Position numbers and translations under genes: made by a program. The notes below the pieces were generated by a model that was not told where the DNA came from, did not search any database, and saw only the letters and a program-made list of their open reading frames with translations. Below, piece after piece: positions 49,249-59,409 of a DNA stretch of 64,000 bases. How positions within the stretch are numbered: position 1 is the stretch's first letter; each line of letters begins with the position of its first letter. Origin of the DNA: Paralichthys olivaceus (lineage: Eukaryota; Chordata; Actinopteri; Pleuronectiformes; Paralichthyidae); assembly GCF_024713975.1 (NCBI RefSeq), contig NC_091093.1, positions 18,349,501 through 18,413,500 of the forward strand. The letters run 5' to 3'.

Positions 49249-50747
49249 CTGCAGAAAATAAAAAACTTTTCTTAGTTTTATCAAGTCGTAAGTGTTGAAA
49301 GATTGAAATAAAAGCCCTTTCCCCCTTTTAATGACTGAATGACTTTATTTTCTTTTAAAAGTCTGTTAAAACTTTTTCACTTCCAGTATTATCATTTAAA
49401 GTCTGATTTATTTAGAGTATGTTGGTTTTGTTGGACTTGTTCTACAGCTGCAGACACATTTTAGAATGTATTTTCTTTCTTTTTCAGAGACATGTTTCAA
49501 ATGCCACTCCTCTTAATTTGTGCATTGGTGCCAATAAGCCACAAAATATTCAGTAATCATTTCTTAAATCAGCAGGGTATATTTTATAAAGTGAAGTTAT
49601 TCAATTTCATTGAAATTCTTTGAACAAAGCGCGGGCTGTCTTTGAAACTCGCTCCTCAGAGCACAACAAATGTTTCAAATAGTTTTTCTTAAAATCCAGT
49701 GGGTAGAGATAATAACTTAAATCAATTCTAATTTTGCTTTTATCTGAACCTCCAAATTCCATCAACCCACTCAAATGAAGTCTCCGCAGCTCTGTCTGTC
49801 CCAGTTAAATATGCTCGTAATTTGTGTGTGATGTTCTGACCGTGACTCATATTATTAGCTACAGGTTTTAAATAATCTTTAATAATTTCTCTTGTGCATT
49901 TTTATCGTAATATATTTTGTGTTATCAGTTCATCAGTTTTGTTCATGTTTCTTTATAATATGTCGCCTTTATAGTCATGAGTTTAATTCACCAACATTAC
50001 ACTGGTCTGAAATTGAAAATCTTGTGGCAGAAATAACCAAAACTATATTTTAGCCTGATTCTATGTGGATCTTCTAATTGTGTTAAAAGGATCACAAAGC
50101 TACCATTGACAAATCTCATTTAATTCAAAACCATCCAGATAATTTCATTCAGACATCTCAGAGTGAGTTTGGCCCGAGCTCTGTCATATGTCATGAGGAG
50201 ACGCTGGATGTGGATCTGTCTGGGTTTTATCAGTGGAAACCAAACAAACCAGTGGGTGAAAAGGAAAAAAAGCGAGTAAGGAAACGAGAAGTCAATTAAA
50301 CCTTGTAAAGTGCGATATGATGCAAAACAATGACAACACTGTTCTTGTTACACACGTTACACACACGTGCTGCACAGTGTGTGTGAGGCAGCTGCACATG
50401 ACAGTCACATGTAAAACCTAAATTGCTGTTCTGGTGAATTGATTAGAAATACAGAAACTGAAATAACTTTAATTTAAAATCTCACAGATCATTATTTCAA
50501 TAACAGTTCTCACACACAGAAAGCTATTTACTTTCTGTATTGAATTTAAAGAGGACGCCCTCATCAATTAAATGCGATAGGTTTTAGGTTTGGTGCTCAG
50601 TATGTTTTTAAAATCCTAATGCATTTACCTTCATTGGAAGATAAAAATTAATTTTCGTATAGCCTTTAAATCCAGCTTGGAAAGGTTGAGAGTGTAGAGC
50701 ATTCTTTATGACCGGAAAGTATTTTTAACTTACCACTGTGTTTTGGC

Positions 50748-51120
50748 TTAAAGGTCCAGTGTGTAAGATTTAGATGAAAGGGATCTATTGGCAGATATTT
50801 AATGTAGAATAATTCTCATGATGTTTTCACTAGTTCGTTTCATCTAAATTGTATGAATTGTAGTTTTCTTTACCCCAGAAAAAACCCTTTATATTTAAAT
50901 ACTTTATATTTACATGGAGGGGACCCTCTCTACGGAGGACGCCATGTTTTTACATTAGTCCAGACTGGACAAACTAAACATCTTTTGAGTTTTTATGACA
51001 ACTGAAGCTACCACAGGTTCTTTTTCATGTTTGGAAGGAGAGGGTGAGGTGAGGGGTGTTCAGCTGCAACATGCAACTTCACCACTAGATGTCACTAAAT
51101 TCTACACACTGAATCTTTAA
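50748..51120 (-). mobile_element. TTAA-flanked MITE, family A, copy 3
   Basis: TTAA on both sides; ends aaggtccagtgtgtaagatt and aaattctacacactgaatct. It is close to copy 2 over its whole 373 bp and in the same orientation. Confidence 0.85.
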
Positions 51121-51245
51121 GCAACAGTTTAGTAGAATAATAAACTCGATCTGACGAATTGGTTTGAAATGCATCTCTGCTGTCTAAATGCAGAGACGTG
51201 CACAAACAGGGACCGTCTCTCTTCAAAGTGGTTCATGGTGCTGTA

Positions 51246-51440
51246 CCATAGATTGTATATAAAGATGGACGACGTGTCACCACTTCCTCCCGCTGTCCAG
51301 AAATGAAACTTGTGCATTTGTAGCCTAAGTCTACACAGTGGCGATTGTGGGGATGAAACAGTGGGGTACACATGCTCAACCAATCGTGAGTCGATCTCAG
51401 CTGGCAATCAACATGTTTCGCCCCATGTGCAATTAACTGT
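51246..51440 (+). mobile_element. Family B element, 5' part only
   Basis: It starts 'tagattgtatataaagatgg', continues with the 'tcaccacttcctcccgctgt' block and then 'accaatcgtgagtcgatctc', as in the copy at 54272-54750. The second half is missing. Confidence 0.6.
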
Positions 51441-54271
51441 TATCTACTTTATTTTGGAAGTATACCTCTGCTCCTGTGGTTTCAATGATCCTTGCTGTTT
51501 TTCTTTCATACTCCCTTTAGTCTTCACAGACCCTTTTACCCCTTCTTTAAAATATCAGGTCATAATTAGGACAGTGGAGGAAAACAATCATCTCTTTGCA
51601 TTTGAATCCTACTCTGAATGTTTTATGTTGGAGTCTGTGGTGAAATGATACTCAATGGTTGTTCCAGTTCATAGCCTCATCCCAGCTGCTCTTAGTTTTG
51701 GTTGAGGATACCGTAAATTGAGCCCTGGATTTCTTCCCAGCCTTCTCCTCTGACATTTAAGCTGGGACGGCGACAATGAATTTCAATGGCCCATTGTTCT
51801 GAACCACTATCATAAGGTAAACCCAGGACCTGCGAGCTCGTGCATTTTCACCAAAAAAAACAAGAAATGATCACCCATAATCAGACACCATATGCCAAGA
51901 TGTTTTGAGCGGGGGCATTTCCAGCCATTAGTCATAATTGCGGTCCTGTATCTTTCTTTATAAACCTCTGTATTATACCAAACAAGCCTCTGTGCACATG
52001 CTAACGCTGCAGCCACAGCCTGACTGTCTTTTATATGGAACAACAGCAGTCCTGGCAGCACTTAAGGAAAACACCCAACAAAAACACAAAGATGTGACTT
52101 TGGCAGAACTGACACAGAGCATGAGTAGTTTATGTCTCTTAGAGTTTCAGTATATTTTTTTTTATTGATTTGTTCTATGGTCTCGGAAAAGGAGATCAAA
52201 TCAAATGTTCTCTACGTGTATGATCTTCTACTATTTGAACATGCTCACTTATGTTCTGCTTTTTATAAATATCTCAATTTCAAGGCTAAGATTGTGTGCC
52301 AGGAGTTATTATTATTTAAAAACCTTATGCCTGTATAGTCAATATATACAAAAACAGTAGCTAAAACCATGGTTCCTGCAGAAATAATCCGTCCTGGATT
52401 TTTTTGTATCATACCGAAGGTCCAAGTATTTTTTGCCAGATGGCAGAAATTCGCTGGTGCACTGATTCTTTTGATGGCAGGACATGAAGCTCTGCTCTAA
52501 AAACATGCATCTGTGTGATATCACAAAATCCTCTGCCTCAGATACAATCTGCGTGCACATCTGCTCATAATCACATTATAAACATTGGTTATGCAATAAT
52601 CTGTCTTTAATGTCTGTGTCCTCCTGGCACGACTTTCTCCTGAACAGGAAAATGAGCTGTCGCTGAGATAAAGAGATTTGTGGGCAACTATAGCAGGTAT
52701 GCAAACTGTTTAATACCGTGGGGGGGAAACACCAGAGCAAATGCAGCAGGACACTGAAGCATCTGAAACTGAATTAGTTATGAATAAAAATAAAAGTTTG
52801 TTAGAACTCAGTTGACACATTTCTCTCATATTGTGTTTTATGACCTCCTCACACTGCAGAGTGCCTTTGTTTAGTTTATGTTAATGTGTATGTACTTGTA
52901 CTTATATCAATACGTATTGTATTTTCTCTTCTTCTATATAATATTATATAGTATAATATCATGTATTATAATATAATATAAATTATTTTATTTCACGTGC
53001 CTTTTCAAAAGTCAGTTTTATTCACATTGTATTTTTTCACAATTGAGTCATTTTTATACATATTTATATTTTGTAAACTGAAAGATTTTCATGAGTTCAA
53101 CTTAAAAACAACATTAGGTTATATACAGTGGCATATTCCTGATTTGACTTGAGGTGCCAGGCTGTTTTAGTTCTTTTGTTTAATCATTTATTAATGTACT
53201 CTGTATTTTAACTTTACTTTACTTTGTGTTAAAAAGTGCTCTATATGAATAGAGTTATTATTTTCTTATTACATATAGTTGTTTAATTGAATGAAATGAA
53301 AGTGTGGTTTAAAAAAAAATCCTTGATATCTACCCCTTCAGGAAGATACATTTATATGAATATTTTAAATTATACTTAACTACAAACTTGGGTTTCTCAT
53401 ACTAAATATATATAAACCAAAATATGCAGAAACACAGTGTATGCTATCAGGATCTGTATTAATTGGGATGCAGGCTTCCCTACTACTTTTCCTTTAACCA
53501 GTAAGTGGCCCTCACTGGTCCTGCTCTTATCTCTGAATAGAGGGAATCAGCGTGGCCAGCTGAGCAGTCGGAGCAGAGAGCCAGGGAGAGCACCTGACCT
53601 TCCACAGCCATCTGATTAGAGAATACAGGCCATACTGAACCAGACCAGGCCAGGCAGGTCTGTAAAATGAACTAAACCAGGTTAATTCTATTGCACCGTG
53701 GCCTCCCTCTGAGGCTTAGAGCAGCAGGTTTAAATCAAAGTAATGCCACAGCACAGAGCAACCTCATCAAGCCACGAGCCAGGAATGAAGATCCAGGTGA
53801 AGAAACTATAGCTGCACTGGTTCGGAACAGCTGACAGCTGCTCTCTGAAGCATGCATTTAATCATTAAGCTCCTATTATCTACAATATCCCAAAGCTCTC
53901 AAATTGGCTCATGAAAAAGGAGTCTTCTGTCACATTTTATCTCAGCTGACAATGGCATGAATGTTGAAAGTGACACAGTAGAGTGAAGATATTAGTGAGG
54001 GAGTTTAACATAAAAAAAGATTGTAAAGGGGTTTGGAATTTACTCTTCTTTATCTGTTTTCATTTTTTAGGAAAAGATGGAAAATCAGAACCAAGTGGGA
54101 CACATTACAAATACAGCATGGAGGTGTTGCATTGCACTTTCATGATGGTGAAAGTCTGTAATAACATAAGAAAGAAACCTGGTTGGTAAAACTCATCTAC
54201 ACATAAAAGAGTTTGATTAAAAACCAGTACAAACTACAGCTGTTGTTTAAACATCAGTGGCCATATTCAAA

Positions 54272-54750
54272 CAATAGACTGTATAATGGATGACGTGTCT
54301 CCACTTCCTCACACTATCCAGAAATTAAATTGAAAAAACATCCCAGATATACAAACGGTGCCGTCTGTGCATGTGGAACCAGAGTTGGGGAATGGAGCTG
54401 TGGTAGAGAGGTCCTGCCAAGACACGAGCTCTACCAATCGTGAGACAGTCTCAGCTGTCAGTCAAGAGGTTTCATCCTCTTTATAAAACATCCAGTGACT
54501 AATTGAAACCACATTTACCAGAAAAATAAGTCAGTATGATAAGAACAACCTCAAATGACACAAACTCTCTTTGGAGAATAATGCATTTGACGTGTACTTT
54601 AACGGTTTTGTTTGGTCCCTGTCGCATCCACTAACATGGAGGAGGTTGTACTTATGACCTATGCTGCACCCAGCCACCAGGTGGAGAACGAGATGCTTTG
54701 GCTTCACTTTGGGGAGCTGTCATGTTGTCCATATTTATATACAGTCAATG
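54272..54750 (+). mobile_element. Non-autonomous element with inverted ends, family B (longest copy)
   Basis: About 479 bp. The left end caatagactgtataatggat and right end atatttatatacagtcaatg form imperfect inverted repeats. The interior holds 'cacttcctcacactatccag' and 'cagccaccaggtggagaacg', shared with the other copies. No coding capacity. Confidence 0.65.
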
Positions 54751-56229
54751 CAAACCACACTGGACTTAGGGTACATGTGCACAAAGTATTTGAATTTCTT
54801 GCTCTTTGCACAGATAATCTTTGCTGAACATCCCATCCCAAAATCCCATTGACAATTTCTTTCAAAAGGAAGGGGCGTCATACTCTTAACACTGAAGGTA
54901 ATTTAACCTGTTAAGGAATCACATATTTAAGCCCAGACTACAACCTTTTCCTGTGCCCAAACTTAACCAAACTGTGTGTTCCACAGCCTTTACCATTCCT
55001 TTATTAATGTTACCATAGCGATGAATGTGCTGTAAACATACTGGTTCTCTCCCATGGGGCGAGTTAGCGACAAAACAACCTACATGGCTATTCAGGTGTG
55101 TGTGGACTGGTTGATTAATAGTGTTGTCGCAGGTCCATCTTGATGTATGAGACATTTGTTCGGTGGCTTTTCTCCTTCACCACATGAAGGAATGATGGCG
55201 TACAATAACTGTACAGTGAGCACACACCCTCAGGAATTCATGTATGTATAACAGTAATAATTAAGATCAGTAAACTACAAAATGCAGTCTCCCCTGCATG
55301 CACTGACACTGACAGCTTCTCATGTCAGAGCATTTTCTGTCACTTCTGGCCCATGGGAGGAGAGTATGTTTAACGTGTAGACATTTCACATTAAAGACTT
55401 TAAAGATACAGCTGTCTGTATGAGATGAATAGAGTGTCAGGATAACAGCGGTTTTCAAAGTGGCTTTACCATAAAGTGCATATTTACACGATTGTGGAAT
55501 AAAAACACAGAAAGTATAAAAAATGTACTGAAGATGAGCCATTATGAAGTACATTTAAAACGCACACCTCCCTGTGTTTGTCTCAGATGAACGTGCACAG
55601 ACAGGTGGTAAAAGGTGTTGATGGATGTCCTCAGCGGAGCAGTCATTCATCTTGGTAGATCCCTTTCTTTTAAAGGATTGGTGTCACAACACTGGCTTCT
55701 AATGGATGACTTGTTCAGACAGGTCCAGAGCTGTGGGTTTTCTGTATGTAGCTGTTTGAACTTGCATCTGTAAAACCAACAGAATTTGATCTAAAGCACA
55801 AGACATATGATCCAGTTTTGACATACAAAGTTTCAAAGTTCACCAATACGTAAGTAAATAAATGAATGAGTAATAAGCACATAAATAAATAAGTATGAAA
55901 TAATCACCATATGAATCAATTGTGGAAAAATACAGTGTCACTTTTCACGAGAAATTTAATTTTGAAATTAAATCTACTGCAAAATGAAAATGACATCCAG
56001 TTATAAAGAAACTGAATTATGAAATGAATTTATATTTGTTTATTTTACTCACTTTGTACACATGATTCATAATGTTATTTTATTTATTATTTGTTATCTA
56101 TAATGATCACAGACATTTTCTTTAATTAAAATAACAAACATTTGGTGAACACTTTACTATCTGGATTACAGACCACTCGGCACACGCAAGTAAAAGGCCC
56201 TCAGAAATCCTGTAGGACTGATTCTACAG

Positions 56230-56770
56230 CGGTGTCATTCGTCATCTTTTTGTGTCTCTTTGTTAATGCTTAGTGTCCTTTTTATGTGTTTGTTTCACCA
56301 CATGGACATTTTGTGTCTTATTGCAGGTATTCTGGGTATTTTGGGACATTAAGTGTAACTTTGATGTTATTTTGTCTCTGTATACCTTGGATGTCATTTG
56401 AAATGTTCCTTTGCAGTCATTCTGTTTGTTTGTTGTCACTTTGCATTTTGTCATGGCAGTTTTACATCTCCTTTGAGTAGCTTTGCATTTTGTTGTGGTT
56501 GTTGTATTTTAATCTTCATTTGTCATCTCTGCAGTATCTGTGCAATACATTATTGAAATTCTGTTTCTTAATGAGGTCAATTCGTGTCTCTGATATTTTT
56601 TGTATCTTTGTTGGGTATTTTCCTCATGGTACTGTTTCATCACATTTTTGTTGTTATTTTGTGTCACGTGTAGACATGTGTCTCGTTGAGGTAATATTAT
56701 TTCTCCTTGTGATATTTTTTTGCATCTTTGTTGTATTTTGTGTCTTCGCATCGTAAGGGACATTTTTTTT
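56230..56770. repeat. T/G-rich degenerate minisatellite
   Basis: About 540 bp built from loosely repeated phrases such as tttgtgtctctttgt, cattttgtgtctt and cactttgcattttgtc, roughly 20-24 nt apart. The open frames on both strands here are by-products of this composition. Confidence 0.6.
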
Positions 56771-57048
56771 TTATCTCTTTTGTGTATGTTTTGCACTTAT
56801 TGTATTTATCTGCATTTGTGTTGGTGGTCAGTGTCGTCTGCTCTGGTGAGTGCTCTTTGTGTGATGGCTCTGTCGAAAGACCATGTTCTCAAACGTAAAA
56901 CAAGTGTCTAGGCTAAAAAACATTGTGTAAATGACCATTTCGAGTCAAAACTGAATGTTGGCTTACGGACACTTGAATGACAGTGTGACAGTAGGAGCAC
57001 TATGGAGGCATGTTATGCTGTTTTCCCAGTTTTATTACGTTTGAAGAA

Positions 57049-57400
57049 TTGAAGGTTCAGTGTGAATTTAGTGAAATCTAGTGGTGAAGTTGCATGTTGC
57101 AGCTGAATACCCCTCGTCCCCCCTTTCAAACATGAAATGGAATCTGTGGTAGACGTCAGATGTCATAAAAACTCTTTTAGTTTAGTGTGTCCAGTCTGGG
57201 CTACTGTAAAAAACATGGCAGCATCCGTAGAGAGGACCCCCTCCAGATGTAAATATAATGTATTTAAATATAAAGGGCCCATTCTGAGATAAAGAAAACA
57301 ACAATTTGTACTATTTAGTGAAAACATCATGAGGATATCTTATATTCAATTTTTTGCCAATAGATCAATTTCATCTTAATCTTTCACAATGAACCTTTAA
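57049..57400 (+). mobile_element. MITE, family A, copy 4 (diverged)
   Basis: It starts 'gaaggttcagtgtgaattta' and ends 'caatgaacctttaa'. The inner segment 'tagtggtgaagttgcatgtt' is shared with copy 1, in the same orientation. The left target site is TTGA rather than TTAA. Confidence 0.75.
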
Positions 57401-57599
57401 ATATAAAAATATATCTACTACTCACTATCTCTTTTGCCATTCACGGTTGAACTATTTGCTCAAACACGTTGCGACCCTGCACTCATCGTCCTGCGACCCT
57501 CTATGATGTCATAACCCACATGTTGGGAACCCCTGCGTTGGGTGAAGGGGAGATCGATACTCCAAGAGCCTCCTGGAGCTGTAAATTCTGAGCTTTGTG

Positions 57600-57850
57600 G
57601 CTGACCCCTGAAGGCGTCAGTTCCCCGGGATGTGCCTCCCCTCCCTCCCGGAGCCTCCTGGTCCCTCCCCGCCGCCTCCCGCCGTCCGCTGCCCGGGCTG
57701 CCTGCCGCCGCCGCCGGGCTCGGGATGACGCCACCTCTCGCTCCGCCCCGGCGCACAAACTCGCTTCCTCGCGTTCATTTCATTCCTCGTCTCATTCCGA
57801 GCATTCTTCGCATCTCTTGTCAGTGCGCGAAGCGATTCACCCTGAAATCC
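57600..57850. promoter_or_regulatory. CpG-island-like GC-rich block
   Basis: The only strongly GC- and CpG-rich stretch of the window's second half (for example ccgccgcctcccgccgtccg). It lies 400-650 bp upstream of the TATA motif at 58247. It is probably the distal part of the promoter of the gene that starts near 58.28 kb. Open frames on both strands reflect base composition only. Confidence 0.55.
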
Positions 57851-58246
57851 TCTCCCCGGGCTGGCTTCAGAAACACCACAGTAACTTGACATAGTATTAA
57901 AAAAAAAAAAAGAGAAAAAGAAATACCCAGTAACATCACACTGCCTAAAGCAAGGGACATTTTTAAATGAGATATCAATAACGAGGTAAGTTTCGTTGGC
58001 AGTCGCAGGTATTCAAAGTGTAGACTTCTGTTGTGGTGTTGATGAAAAATGACGGTGCTCACTCTTTCTCCCGTGTAGCGTCAGGTCGTGTGTTTCCTCA
58101 CAGACACACACATACATGGCCGCTGGCTGCAACAGGATGCTCACTTCTAACACTGTTGCAGCTCCCGGCTTTGACACAGCAGCGACACAAATCTTTGACA
58201 TTTTTCACATTTTTCCGCTGAAAACAAGCCCGCTCCTACGCCCCTG

Positions 58247-58253
58247 TATAAAA
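58247..58253 (+). promoter_or_regulatory. TATA box (TATAAAA) of an unidentified + strand gene
   Basis: TATAAAA in a GC-rich setting (cccctgtataaaagcctcgg), with a predicted start near 58277 and a spliced-looking exon immediately downstream. Confidence 0.5.
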
Positions 58254-58277
58254 GCCTCGGCAGCCGCTCGTCCGCCG

Positions 58278-58549
58278 TCAGACCCTCGTCAAAGATCCCG
58301 CTGCGGGGATCCGGGAGCAGCCAGCCCCCCTACAAAAAGCTACACCGCGCCGATAAGAGCTTTTCGGACAAGATGACGGTTCAAATCGTTGCTGTTTTCC
58401 TCTCCGTAGTTGGCTCAGCCGGGAGTTGTTGTCGGAGCTTTCGCCGGAGCATTTTCGCCCCAACTCGGAAGAGAAAACCCTCCGGAGACTTGTTGCTTCA
58501 GCGCACTTTGACGGTGCTGTTATTTGTCAAATCTCCATCGAAGTTTTGT
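58278..58549 (+). other. Candidate first exon of an unidentified gene
   Basis: Sequence downstream of the TATA box, GC-rich at first, ends at a perfect donor core (TTTTGT|gtaagt). It contains an ATG at 58373 opening MTVQIVAVFLSVVGSAGSCC and running open to the donor (59 codons), which could be a signal peptide or an upstream reading frame in a 5' UTR. Mammalian synteny would place MICALCL/PARVA/TEAD1 after MICAL2, but no known N-terminus of those is visible. Identity not assigned. Confidence 0.4.
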
Positions 58550-58772
58550 GTAAGTAAATTATTTTTTTTGTGGTATTGTTTCTTACTTTTCTCACCGGTC
58601 TCCATGTTGTTACTGTAAACTCTCCTCACACCGACTGAGCCCGAGGGAAAGGTTATAATTCTGCATTGGTCCATTAAAGCTCCTCCATGTCCCTCCATTA
58701 GATTCTCAACAACAAAAACCCAGTTTCGGATTGGTTGTGGTGTTGCTGTCAGGGTTTTATTAGAAGACCATG

Positions 58773-59232
58773 ACACGACCCTTAAGTTGAACTAGCTTCA
58801 ATTTAAGTTTTCTGTTCCCATGGTTTTCAAATAGCTGCAAATTGGAAATAAAAGGCCTAAAATTGACGATTTATGTAAACTGTAGAATTTGTTGAGCTAA
58901 ATTGCATTAAAGGTGCTTAACATGGACCTTAAGTTGAGGAGGAAAACTATAATTGAATGTAAAGTTTGTCATTACCAGTTTTGCTTTTTAATGGTGGCAA
59001 ATTGAAACATTGCCTTTGATTCAGTTGGCTGATTTATGTAAAACTGTACAGTTTCTGAAACTAAATGGTATTGAAAGGGCTTAACATGAGCCTTGAGTTG
59101 AGGATGAAACCTAGCTTAAATTTAAGTTTGCTATTCCCTTGTTTTTAAAATAGCTGTACATGCAAACCATGCTTTTAATTCAAAGCACAGTTTGCTGATT
59201 TATGTGAAATGTAGAGTGTCTTTGTAGAGTTT
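58773..59232 (+). repeat. Old 3-copy tandem repeat (about 147-164 bp units)
   Basis: Units start near 58773, 58920 and 59084. Each carries the series 'acatg.(a)ccttaagttga', 'tgctgatttatgtaaactgta', 'tgaaactaaatggtattgaa' and '..gggcttaacatg'. Copies are diverged by substitutions and indels, so the array is not recent. It lies just after the candidate first exon. Confidence 0.8.
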
Positions 59233-59336
59233 GTGAAGCTTTTTATTTGGGGTTTCCTTCATTGTTTTCCTTTCCTCCCTCTGCTTCGGGAAATGCCTGC
59301 TCAGCTAAAACTGCAGTCCCCCAGCTGTGGGCCAGC

Positions 59337-59409
59337 AGTGTGTGTGTGTGTCTGTGTGTCTGTGTGTGTGTGTGTCTGTGTATGTCTGTGTGTGTCTGTG
59401 TGTGTCAGT
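59337..59409. repeat. (TGTGTC/TG)n microsatellite
   Basis: TG-rich tract with regular TC interruptions. Confidence 0.92.

Noticed and set aside
56263..56796. Several 63-95 codon frames on both strands
   Set aside because: They follow from the degenerate T/G-rich minisatellite; the residues repeat with the DNA period.
57460..57894. Arg/Gly/Pro-rich open frames on both strands in the GC-rich block
   Set aside because: Open frames are expected by chance in CpG islands because stop codons are AT-rich.
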